64,000 nucleotides of DNA. Origin: JADLCB01 sp964398315 (GTDB taxonomy: Bacteria > Planctomycetota > Phycisphaerae > Tepidisphaerales > Tepidisphaeraceae). Location: positions 62,001-126,000 of the forward strand of contig CAYNMV010000002.1 in assembly GCA_964398315.1 (NCBI GenBank). Direction: 5' to 3'. Numbering within the stretch: the stretch's first letter is position 1; each line of letters begins with the position of its first letter. Position numbers and translations under genes: made by a program. This document shows, piece by piece, positions 35,247 through 42,834 of this stretch. Below the pieces are notes generated by a model, which ran no database searches, had not been told where the DNA came from, and was given only the letters and a program-made list of their open reading frames with translations.

Positions 35247-35552
35247 ATGGCTGAACAGGACCCCTCGCCGATTGACTACGCCGCGTCCCCGCCCCCACAA
35301 CGTGAGCCGCAGCCCGCACCCCATTCGGTCAGCGGCAAGCGCGTGCTCTTGTGGATGCTTGCGATCGCGCTGCTGTTCCAGGTGGCGATTGCCCTGTTCG
35401 TGTGGGATGTGCGCCGTCGCCGGCCCGCCCGCCCCGCGCAGCCGGTGCCGGCCCAACCGGTTCCTCCTGCGCCCCCGGCGCCGCCGGTTGTGCCCGGTCC
35501 TGAGCCGGGCGTGCCCGCGCCCCAGGCATTGGATGCGCCTTCGCCAAACTAG
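35247..35552 (+). CDS. small proline-rich single-pass membrane protein, 101 aa
   Basis: The N-terminal 30 residues are Pro/Ser-rich. One helix follows (VLLWMLAIALLFQVAIALFVW) with a positively charged flank DVRRRRPAR, and then a C-terminal Pro/Ala/Val-rich tail with PVPAQPVPPAPPAPP-type repeats. Charge distribution suggests the tail side is cytoplasmic or that it is a spanning linker; no family recognised. It ends 23 nt before the MBL hydrolase gene. Confidence 0.65.
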   Translation: MAEQDPSPIDYAASPPPQREPQPAPHSVSGKRVLLWMLAIALLFQVAIALFVWDVRRRRPARPAQPVPAQPVPPAPPAPPVVPGPEPGVPAPQALDAPSPN

Positions 35553-35575
35553 CCGCCGCCGCATAAACTGACCCG

Positions 35576-36355
35576 ATGCCTGATGTTGAACTGCTGTTCC
35601 TGGGGACCGGCACCAGCGCTGGCGTGCCGATGATTGGCTGCCATTGCGCTGTCTGCTCCAGCACCGACCCCCGCGATCAGCGCACCCGCTGCTCGGTGGT
35701 CTTCCAATACAACGGTGTGAACGTGCTGGTTGATACCACGCCCGAATTGCGCCTCCAGTGCATTGCCAACCGGGTGGATGCGATCGAGGCGGTGGTGATC
35801 ACCCATGCCCATGCCGATCACATCATGGGCCTGGACGATGTCCGCCGCTTTAACGCCCTCCGCCGCGGGCCGCTGGATGTCTGGGCCGAACCGGGCACTC
35901 ATGAAGTCGTGCAGCGCTGCTTCGGCTATGCCTTCCGCGAGCCCCGCCCCGAGCAGAAAGTCTTCCGCCCGCACCTGGTGCCGCGCACCATCGATGGGCC
36001 GTTCGAGATCGCCGGGGCGGCCTGGACGCCCATCCGCCTGTTCCACGGCGATCTGCCCATCCTTGGCTTCCGCGTGGGCTCCATCGCCTACTGCACCGAT
36101 GTGAACCGCATCCCCGATGAGTCGTGGGGGCTGCTGGATGGCCTGGATGTCTTCATCATTGACGGCCTGCAATGGAAGACCCACAGCACGCATTTTTCCC
36201 TGCCCGAGGCGATCGCCGCCGCTGAGCGCGTGGGCGCCAAGCAGACCTACTTCACCCATATCGCCCATGCCGTCTCCCACGAAGAAACCAACCGCCAGCT
36301 CCCGGCGGGCATGCAACTGGCGCACGATGGCCTGCGCGTGCGGGGGGTGATCTGA
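35576..36355 (+). CDS. MBL-fold metallo-hydrolase (PhnP-like)
   Basis: A 259-residue metallo-beta-lactamase-fold phosphodiesterase-like protein. It begins ELLFLGTGTSAGVPMIGCHCAVC as in PhnP-type proteins. The metal motif THAHADHIMGLDD gives H77, H79, D81 and H82, and later ligands are in FHGDLPILGF, IAYCTDVN, IIDGLQW and FTHIAHAVSH. The PhnP-like CHCAVC cysteines may hold a structural zinc. The likely activity is a cyclic phosphodiester hydrolase; no other phn gene is near. Confidence 0.88.
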   Translation: MPDVELLFLGTGTSAGVPMIGCHCAVCSSTDPRDQRTRCSVVFQYNGVNVLVDTTPELRLQCIANRVDAIEAVVITHAHADHIMGLDDVRRFNALRRGPLDVWAEPGTHEVVQRCFGYAFREPRPEQKVFRPHLVPRTIDGPFEIAGAAWTPIRLFHGDLPILGFRVGSIAYCTDVNRIPDESWGLLDGLDVFIIDGLQWKTHSTHFSLPEAIAAAERVGAKQTYFTHIAHAVSHEETNRQLPAGMQLAHDGLRVRGVI

Positions 36356-36502
36356 GCGCGTGCGGTCAAGCCAGCGCCAGACCTGACAAGCGCACATGCC
36401 GGCCGCTTTTAGCGCCCCTCGGGCCTGGAGTGCGCTCCGGGCCACGCCCGCTTGAGGCAGCGGGTTGCAGCCCGCGCTGAGGGTGCGATCCACACTGGGG
36501 CG

Positions 36503-36638
36503 AAAGACGGTGTGCATAAANNNNNNNNNNNNNNNNNNNNNNNNNNNNNNNNNNNNNNNNNNNNNNNNNNNNNNNNNNNNNNNNNNNNNNNNNNNNNNNN
36601 NNNNNNNNNNNNNNNNNNNNAAAGACGGTGTGCATAAA
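36503..36638. other. assembly gap (100 N) with matching 18-nt ends
   Basis: N's occupy 36521-36620. The 18 bases just before (36503-36520, AAAGACGGTGTGCATAAA) are identical to the 18 bases just after (36621-36638). The simplest explanation is that the two contigs overlap by 18 nt and the gap has no real length. The rest of the 312 nt between the MBL and methyltransferase genes shows no gene. Confidence 0.85.
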
Positions 36639-36667
36639 GATGCAAACCGCTCTATTCTGCCTTCACC

Positions 36668-37456
36668 ATGAAGACCTACCGCGCCATCGCTGAGTATTAC
36701 GATGCCGAATATGCCAGCTATGACATGCTGTACCGGGATGTGCCGCTGTTCATGGAGCAGTTGCCGGATCAGCGCCTGAAGATCCTCGACCTGGCGACCG
36801 GCACCGCCCGCGCGGCCATCCCGCTGGCGCAGGCGGGGCACCGCGTCACCGGGGTCGATTACGCCGCGGACATGCTCGCCATCGCCCGCCGCAAGCGCGA
36901 TGCGGTGGGGCTGGGCGAGCGCGAGCTGAAACTGGTGCGGGCCGACATCACCCGCATGCGCCTGGGGGAGACCTTCGACTGGGCCTGCATCTTCTTCAAC
37001 ACCTTCCTGGTCTTCACCACACTCGAGCAGCAGGACAGGCTGCTGGCCAATCTCCGCCGGCACCTCAAGCCGCGCGGGCGGCTGTGGATCGACATCTTCA
37101 ATCCCGATCCGGCCCTGCTCGCGCAGGATGTGCGTGAGGACATGGACCCGGAGCTGTTCTACGTTGATGCCTTTGAGCGCAGCGTCTACCGCACCACCGA
37201 GGTCCGCCAGCTCGATCAGCCGCAGGTGCAGCGCATCACCTTCCACTACCAGTGGATCGACCCGCAGGCCGGCGAGCAGCATGAGCAGGTCAGCTTTGAC
37301 CTGACCTACCTGTACCCGCGCGAGCTGCAACTGCTGCTGGAGCGCCACGGCTTTGTCATCGAGCACATGTGGGGCGACTACAACAGCACCCCCATCACGC
37401 GCGACTCGCCGCGCATCATCGTCCAGGCCCGGCTGAAGGCCCAGCGCCGCACCTGA
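36668..37456 (+). CDS. class I SAM-dependent methyltransferase
   Basis: A 262-residue Rossmann-fold methyltransferase. It has IAEYYDAEY at the N-terminus, motif I ILDLATGTARAAIPLAQAGHRVTGVDYAADML (LDLATGTG-like, with A/R in place of the third Gly), motif II WACIFFNTFLVFTT and LKPRGRLWIDIFNP. The N-terminal region resembles YcgJ/UbiE-like small-molecule methyltransferases. The substrate is unknown. Confidence 0.85.
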   Translation: MKTYRAIAEYYDAEYASYDMLYRDVPLFMEQLPDQRLKILDLATGTARAAIPLAQAGHRVTGVDYAADMLAIARRKRDAVGLGERELKLVRADITRMRLGETFDWACIFFNTFLVFTTLEQQDRLLANLRRHLKPRGRLWIDIFNPDPALLAQDVREDMDPELFYVDAFERSVYRTTEVRQLDQPQVQRITFHYQWIDPQAGEQHEQVSFDLTYLYPRELQLLLERHGFVIEHMWGDYNSTPITRDSPRIIVQARLKAQRRT

Positions 37457-37548
37457 TGCATCCGCGCTGCGCTTCTTTCACCCCGGCCGATCATGGATTT
37501 CGCGCAAATGACTCACGCTGGCGGGGCCCTTGGTCCGATAAAGCGACT

Positions 37549-37917
37549 ATGTCCTTCGATGCCATCGTGACCAATCCCGGCCGGCTGCGGATCCTGACCG
37601 CCCTGGCTGTTGAACAGCAGCAGGATTTCGTTGAGCTTCGCCGCCGCACCTCGCTGACGGACGGCAACCTCTCCAGCCATGCCAAGCGACTGCAGGGGGC
37701 GGGGATGATCGAGATCGACAAGACGTTTCGCGACGGCAAGCCGGTGACGCAGTTCCGCCTGACCGGCGAAGGCCGCCGGGCGCTGGAGCGCCATGTCCGC
37801 CGACTGATGGCGGCCCTCAGCACCCGCCGCATCGATACCACCGACCGCCCGGCCCCCGAACCCGCCCGGGAACAGCCCGAGCTGCAGCCCGCCGCCGCGG
37901 ATGACTGGATCGACTGA
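37549..37917 (+). CDS. winged-helix transcriptional regulator
   Basis: A 122-residue protein. The N-terminal winged helix has the pattern PGRLRILTALAVEQQQDFVELRRRTSLTDGNLSSHAKRLQGAGMIEIDKTF and matches the HTH_34/MarR-like 'winged helix DNA-binding' family, which binds as a dimer. The wing is DGKPVTQFRLTGEGRRAL. The tail is Pro/Ala/Glu-rich. It starts 92 nt after the methyltransferase, and regulation of that gene or of itself is possible but not shown. Confidence 0.85.
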   Translation: MSFDAIVTNPGRLRILTALAVEQQQDFVELRRRTSLTDGNLSSHAKRLQGAGMIEIDKTFRDGKPVTQFRLTGEGRRALERHVRRLMAALSTRRIDTTDRPAPEPAREQPELQPAAADDWID

Positions 37918-37962
37918 GACGGCAGGATCGCCAGGCAGCGAGATGACAGGCAGGCAGATGAT

Positions 37963-37992
37963 CGGCCGGGTTGTCTTGCTCTCTCCCGGCCG
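37963..37992. terminator. hairpin between convergent genes
   Basis: CGGCCGGG (37963-37970) pairs with CCCGGCCG (37985-37992) around a 14-nt loop that is T-rich on the plus strand. There is no clear downstream T-tract, so it is only a candidate terminator between the regulator and the GTPase gene. Confidence 0.4.
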
Positions 37993-38015
37993 GCCCGTCC
38001 CGGGTGCCCTGCGCC

Positions 38016-39890
38016 TCAAACGCGTTCATCGGCGAAGCGGTTGATGGCGCGTTCCAGGGCGGCCAGTTCTTCGGTGCCGGGGGCGCAGGTGTTGAGCCAG
38101 TCAATGGTGCGCTGGATCTGGCGGTGGGCCAGGTCGGCAAAACGATCGGCGATCCGGCGATTGGTGGCGCGGGCGCGGGACAATACCTCGTTACTCAGCC
38201 GCTCGATCAGGTGCGTCACCGCAAAATAGCCGGCTCCCAATGCCACATCATACAGCACCTGGGCGGGGTGAATGATCAGGATGAGCAGGTACAGGTAAGG
38301 CGCTGCCTCCACCGCGCGAATGACGCGCTGCCCGCCGGGCAGGTAGCGCAGGATCTTCATCACCAGCCGGGTATCGCGCGGGTTGGCGTTCCAGCGCTGC
38401 TCCAGCCAGGCGCGCAGCGCGGCGATCTCCTCCTCGGCAATCCGTCCCGCCTCTGCCGGATCGATGCGGCACTCAGCGTAGGGGGAATGAGGCACACCCT
38501 CGCCTGCTGGATCTTCTCCGGGCGCCTGGGCTGTGTCCGTGGTGTTGGCTGTCGCCGGCTCCATCCATTGCGCGATGCGCGGATTGGCACGCAGGAGATC
38601 CTCGATACGGCTTTGCACCACGATGAACTGGTCGCGCAGCGCAGCGACGAAATCAGGTGCCTGGCTATCGGTGGTGGGCAGCGGATCCGGCTCGGGCAGG
38701 CTGAGCTTGCGGCCGCGGGCCATGCTCCACATCGACCGCGGCAGCCGCAGCAGCAACCCCGGCGCCTGCCGCACGCGGTGCCATACACGCTGCGGCCCCA
38801 TGAGGTAGAGGATACTGCGCTGCTGCAAGCGCACGCGCAACTGCTCGGTCAGCGGATTGACATCGATCGTCGTCGTCGGCTCTTCCAGGGCCTGCAGCGC
38901 ACGAATGGTCCGCTCGATCTCACTGCGCTGATCGCGCAGCGGCGCCAGCACCTGGTCAACCAGGCGATTCACCAGGTCCTGCTGCCGCGCAGCCAGTCCC
39001 ACCGCGCGGGCCGCACCTGCGGTGGGCACACCTGCGGTGGGCACACCTGCGGTAGACACGCCTGCGGTGGGCCCATCGGTGGTGGACGCCGTGGTGTCGC
39101 CGATGGACAGGAGGATCTTGCGCAGTGCTTCGATGGACTGCGAAGGCTCGGGCGCGAAGGCCGAATCATCGCGCTCGATGACGAACAGCGCTGCATCCGG
39201 CCAGTCATGGGCGGCCAGTTGGCGGGCGTAATCCTCAACCACCTCGCGCTGCTCTGCCTTGTTCATGACAAACCACGCCTGGATCCCGTAGCGCCGAGCC
39301 AGGCGGTAGTAGGAGAGCAGCTCAGTCATCTGGTACTTTTCGGGAGTGACCACAAAGATCACCCCGGTCGCCCAGCGAAAGGCCCGATCCGCCGCCATGT
39401 GATGCGCCGGCTGGTCCCCATCCAGGTCGGGTGTGTCCACCAGCAGCACCGCCGGCGCTGCGGCGGCCGTTTCGGATGATGCGGCCGTCCGCCAGCCATC
39501 GGCCTTCACAATGACCAGCGCATCAGGATGCCCGCGTGCGGGCAGCTCCTGGGCGATCACATGCTCCACCCCCAGCCATCCCTCGGGCGCCTGCGCAGCG
39601 CCCAGTTGCACCGCGATCGGCCCGGCGGTGAAGGTGCGACGATAGCTGGTGGCGGACACGCGCTCGCCCAGCAGACGATTGAGCAGCGTGCTCTTGCCTG
39701 TACCCGTCCCTCCCACGATGACCAGCAGCGCCGGCGTGCCGGGATGGTGCAGGTGGAAGCGAAACGCCGCCAGGTCTGCCCGGGCGCGGGCGATGGCCTC
39801 CCGTAACCCCGGCTCACCGGGCTTCAGGGCGATCAGCCGGGCCTCCAGGGTCTCGGCCAGGGGGGCGATCCTCGCAGCGCGATCGGTCAT
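38016..39890 (-). CDS. large membrane-associated P-loop GTPase
   Basis: A 624-residue GTPase from the ATG at 39890. G1 is VGGTGTGKST (residues 60-68), G3 is LLVDTPDLDGD, and G4 is WFVMNKAEQ. The C-terminal half has helices and a hydrophobic stretch (APYLYLLILIIHPAQVLYDVALGAGYFAVTHL), so it is probably membrane-attached, as in dynamin-like or DUF697-type GTPases. A linker near the middle carries four copies of a TAGVP unit. The ATG at 39890 is preferred over 39899 because a TACAAT box (complement of 39898-39903) overlaps the latter codon. A single gene, convergent with the regulator. Confidence 0.8.
   Translation of the reverse strand: MTDRAARIAPLAETLEARLIALKPGEPGLREAIARARADLAAFRFHLHHPGTPALLVIVGGTGTGKSTLLNRLLGERVSATSYRRTFTAGPIAVQLGAAQAPEGWLGVEHVIAQELPARGHPDALVIVKADGWRTAASSETAAAAPAVLLVDTPDLDGDQPAHHMAADRAFRWATGVIFVVTPEKYQMTELLSYYRLARRYGIQAWFVMNKAEQREVVEDYARQLAAHDWPDAALFVIERDDSAFAPEPSQSIEALRKILLSIGDTTASTTDGPTAGVSTAGVPTAGVPTAGAARAVGLAARQQDLVNRLVDQVLAPLRDQRSEIERTIRALQALEEPTTTIDVNPLTEQLRVRLQQRSILYLMGPQRVWHRVRQAPGLLLRLPRSMWSMARGRKLSLPEPDPLPTTDSQAPDFVAALRDQFIVVQSRIEDLLRANPRIAQWMEPATANTTDTAQAPGEDPAGEGVPHSPYAECRIDPAEAGRIAEEEIAALRAWLEQRWNANPRDTRLVMKILRYLPGGQRVIRAVEAAPYLYLLILIIHPAQVLYDVALGAGYFAVTHLIERLSNEVLSRARATNRRIADRFADLAHRQIQRTIDWLNTCAPGTEELAALERAINRFADERV
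39014..39073. repeat. 15-bp tandem repeat, four copies, inside the GTPase gene
   Basis: Units CACCTGCGGTGGGCA at 39014, 39029, 39044 and 39059 (the last two with small changes). The repeat length is a multiple of 3, giving the TAGVP pentapeptide repeat in the protein without frameshift. It is a likely copy-number-variable spot. Confidence 0.85.
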
Positions 39891-40338
39891 GGGTGGCATT
39901 GTAGGGTCCGCCGCTCCCACTGTTGAGTGCGGCCGCTGTTGCCCGCAGCAACCTATCCCGCAGAACAGGTCGCACAGCCAGCGCACTGCACAAACAGCGC
40001 GGCGGAGGCCCAGCATATCTGCTTTTGCACAAAACGCTTACAGGTTCATCAAAAGATTGCTCCTGACCCATGCAAATACGGCCGAATCATGCAGTGCCGG
40101 GCTGGGGTAAAGGAGCGGGATGAGGGGGCGGGCATGTTTCTACCGGAATCTGAAAAAAGTCGGGAAAATACCCATGCACACGGGCGGGTGAACCTGTTAG
40201 CCTGCGGTAAACACTGGGGGGAAGAGCGCGCCAATGCGCGTCTCACCGATGGCGGAGCCAGCCGTATGATGATTTGGGTGATATCGCCGCAACCCAGCGG
40301 AATCAGGTCGTTGCGCCTGCCAACGCGGAGAGGAAATT
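39891..40338. other. 448-nt gene-free region upstream of the phosphoacceptor-like gene
   Basis: No coding-like frame is seen. The GTPase side carries its candidate TACAAT box. The middle is more A/T-rich (40020-40080) and could hold promoters in both directions. The end has GGAGAGG (around 40327-40333) as ribosome site for the next gene. I looked for c-di-GMP and cobalamin riboswitch landmarks and saw none. Confidence 0.45.
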
Positions 40339-40587
40339 TTGTCAGCCATGGAACAGATGACGCGCCGGCAACTTCTGCATGACATTCGCGGTCGAATGAA
40401 TGGCCTGCAGCTTTGCGTTGCCGCGCTGGAGACGTCGCCCACCCCGGCCGAGAGCATCGAGTTTCTCGATGACATCATCACGGTGTCAGAGAAGCTGGAT
40501 CGGCTGATGGTGAAACTGGAAGAGCTGCTCGAGGAGGAACCCGAGTCTGCCGACGCCGAGGAAGTGCACGTCGCCGCGCGCCGCTGA
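40339..40587 (+). CDS. orphan histidine phosphoacceptor (DHp)-like protein, 82 aa
   Basis: A short all-helical protein. LLHDIRGRMNGLQLCVAALE looks like the H-box helix of histidine kinases (HD.R..M..L.L), followed by a second acidic helix FLDDIITVSEKLDRLMVKLEELLEEE, so a two-helix DHp-like hairpin without ATPase domain. The TTG at 40339 has a ribosome site 5 nt upstream; the ATG three codons later (40348) is the alternative. It could be a phosphotransfer or dimerisation module, or simply a coiled coil. No kinase or response regulator is next to it. A strong terminator follows. Confidence 0.6.
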   Translation: MSAMEQMTRRQLLHDIRGRMNGLQLCVAALETSPTPAESIEFLDDIITVSEKLDRLMVKLEELLEEEPESADAEEVHVAARR

Positions 40588-40624
40588 GCATCGCGTTGAG
40601 CCGCCTGACGGTCCGCGCCCTTGC

Positions 40625-40670
40625 GCATCGGGACCCATCCGGTTCACCCGGATGGGTCCCGATGCTTTTT
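40625..40670 (+). terminator. 18-bp perfect-stem intrinsic terminator
   Basis: GCATCGGGACCCATCCGG (40625-40642) pairs perfectly with its complement (40648-40665) around a 5-nt loop, followed by TTTTT. It ends the small phosphoacceptor-like gene unit. Confidence 0.95.
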
Positions 40671-40790
40671 AGAGCACCCGGCAAGGCCGATTTCCAGAAT
40701 CAAGGCTGATTTTCAGAATGATGAGCCAGGCAGGCGATCATCTGCCTGGCAGCCTGCGCTTTGGCAGCATGTGCCCGGGCAGGCGCGGGG

Positions 40791-42095
40791 CTACTCGTGG
40801 CGGAGGGCTTCGATGGGGTTCATGCGGGCGGCCATGATCGCCGGATAGAGGCCAAAGACGATGCCGATCAGGGCGCTGATGATGAATGAGCCCAGCACGC
40901 TCCAGGTGGCGATGCTGGTAGGGTAATCGGCATTGCTGACGCTGCGGACGATGATCGGCAGCATTTTGGCCATCGCCGCCCCCAGCGCCACGCCGATGAT
41001 CCCGCCGGTGAGCGAGATCACGGTTGTTTCGATCAGGAACTGGAGCGTAATGTGCTTGCGCTTGGCGCCCAGCGCCCGGCGGATGCCGATCTCGCGCGTG
41101 CGCTCAGTGACGCTGGCCAGCATGATGTTCATGATCCCGATCCCGCCGACGACCAGGGCGAAACCGGCGATACCCACCATGATGAAGTTAAAGATGCGCT
41201 GCGTGCGCTCGGCAGAGCGCAGGATCGAGATCGGCGCCTGCACCTCGTAATCAAGCTGGGCATGGGTTTCGCGGATCCGGCTGGTGACATGGGCGGCGAT
41301 GCGCTCCACATCCTCCATGCGGTGGGCGCGCAGCCAGATTTCCGACAGCTCGATGGTCTTGCGTTCGGTGCTGCCGCTCTGGCGGCGGACGATGGTGTCG
41401 CTGAAGATGCTGCGGGCCAGGGACAGGGGGAAATAGATGTCCTTGTCCAGGTCACGGTTGATCATCGCCGCCCCCTCGCCGCGCAGGCCGGTGGGGCTGA
41501 GAACGCCGACCACCTCCAGCACCACCAGCCCGGTGTTGATCGACCCCACCTGGATGGACTGGCCAAGCGGGTCCTCGTAGGGGAACAGTTGCCGCGCGGC
41601 CGCCGCCCCCAGCACACAGACCGGGGCGGCCAGGTCATAGTCCACCTGGGTGAAATAGCGTCCGCGGGCCAGGTCGAGCTTGATCACCTCGAAGGCTTCA
41701 GGGGTCGTGCCGATCGCCTGGGCGTTGGCACGAATCTCGCCGCGGACGATGCGCTGCTCCACATCGCGCAGCGGAACAATCTTGTCCACGCCCTTGATCA
41801 ACTCCTGCAGGCGATGCAGATCGTTGCGCGTCAGACCGTAGCGCACCTCACGGGTTTCGGCCTGCGAGGCATCCTGGCTCTCGGGCGGGCGGGCCGTGCG
41901 CACCAGGATATTGGTCGCACCCAGTTCCTCGAGCTGTTGCAGGGCGGCCTCTTTGCTCCCTTCGCCAATCGCGACCATCGTGATGACCGCCGCCACGCCA
42001 ATGATGATCCCCAGGGCCGTCAGCAGCGAGCGCAGTTTGTGCCGCCGCAGGTTCCGCAAGCCCAGGACGAAGGTTTCCAGCAGAAAGGTGAACAT
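40791..42095 (-). CDS. MacB-type ABC transporter permease
   Basis: A 434-residue permease of the MacB/FtsX class. The first helix follows RNLRRHKLRSLLTALGIIIGVAAVITMVAIGEGSKEA. A large periplasmic domain follows, and the last three helices carry the NIMLASVTERTREIGIRRALGAKRKHI loop and end VFGLYPAIMAARMNPIEALRHE. These are the usual MacB family hallmarks. Its ATPase partner and membrane-fusion protein are not adjacent. The Met at 42095 is chosen because it begins this helix; the longer frame upstream is Cys/Arg-rich and not family-like. Confidence 0.9.
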   Translation of the reverse strand: MFTFLLETFVLGLRNLRRHKLRSLLTALGIIIGVAAVITMVAIGEGSKEAALQQLEELGATNILVRTARPPESQDASQAETREVRYGLTRNDLHRLQELIKGVDKIVPLRDVEQRIVRGEIRANAQAIGTTPEAFEVIKLDLARGRYFTQVDYDLAAPVCVLGAAAARQLFPYEDPLGQSIQVGSINTGLVVLEVVGVLSPTGLRGEGAAMINRDLDKDIYFPLSLARSIFSDTIVRRQSGSTERKTIELSEIWLRAHRMEDVERIAAHVTSRIRETHAQLDYEVQAPISILRSAERTQRIFNFIMVGIAGFALVVGGIGIMNIMLASVTERTREIGIRRALGAKRKHITLQFLIETTVISLTGGIIGVALGAAMAKMLPIIVRSVSNADYPTSIATWSVLGSFIISALIGIVFGLYPAIMAARMNPIEALRHE

Positions 42096-42245
42096 CGGAG
42101 GCAGATAATTATAGATGCAAGCCGCACGAAAGGCACGGCAGCGCACCGCGGCAAAAATGCAGTGCAGGCATAAGGCGGGCACGCTGCACTGTCCAGTGCC
42201 AGCCCTGTCGATGCCGGATACTCAGGTGTCCTGCACCCGCACGAT

Positions 42246-42275
42246 TTGTCACCCTCTTGCGGCCAACCCTACAAT
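42246..42275 (+). promoter_or_regulatory. HIT gene promoter, leaderless
   Basis: TTGTCA (42246-42251), an 18-nt spacer and TACAAT (42270-42275) are followed by only 6 nt to the ATG at 42282. The predicted transcription start coincides with the start codon. This is one of the clearest leaderless-type promoters in the window. Confidence 0.6.
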
Positions 42276-42281
42276 GAGGCC

Positions 42282-42614
42282 ATGACGCTCTTCGAGAAAA
42301 TTATCGCCCGGCAGATTCCGGCCAAGATCCAGTTTGAAGATGATCAGTGCATCGTCATCCACGACATCAATCCCCAGGCTCCCGTGCACCTGCTGGTGAT
42401 CCCCAAGAAGGTGATCCCCACACTCAATGACCTGACTGACGCTGACACACCGCTTGTCGGACACCTGTTTCGCGTGGCAGCGCGCGTGATGGCCGATCTG
42501 GGTCACAGCGATTACCGCACTGTCTTCAACTGCGGCCCCGGCGCCCAGCAAACGGTCTTCCACCTGCATCTGCACGTCCTGGCCGGCCGTGCGTTCACCT
42601 GGCCACCAGGCTGA
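42282..42614 (+). CDS. HIT family nucleotide hydrolase/transferase
   Basis: A 110-residue HINT-like protein. The histidine triad TVFHLHLHVLAG gives H94, H96 and H98 (H-x-H-x-H), and the first half has FEKIIARQIPAKIQFEDDQCIVIHDINPQAP, as in the Hint/PKCI branch. It hydrolyses AMP-N or other nucleoside phosphoramidates. The length is normal. A leaderless-type promoter precedes it. Confidence 0.93.
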   Translation: MTLFEKIIARQIPAKIQFEDDQCIVIHDINPQAPVHLLVIPKKVIPTLNDLTDADTPLVGHLFRVAARVMADLGHSDYRTVFNCGPGAQQTVFHLHLHVLAGRAFTWPPG

Positions 42615-42834
42615 GTCCGTAGCAACAATCGATCATTTGCACACGGGGATGAGATCGGGTGATCGGGTGGATTGAGCCGCTGGTAAAGCGACTGTTTCGA
42701 TCATCCAATCTTGTGATCAACCCATCGCTCCATATGGGACCGCAGGCGGAATCGCACAAACGTTTTTGTTCTGTCGCGGCCTCTGTTACACTCCACCGGT
42801 TCATCGCATCGCGCTGGTGGAGGTCCGTATCGAC

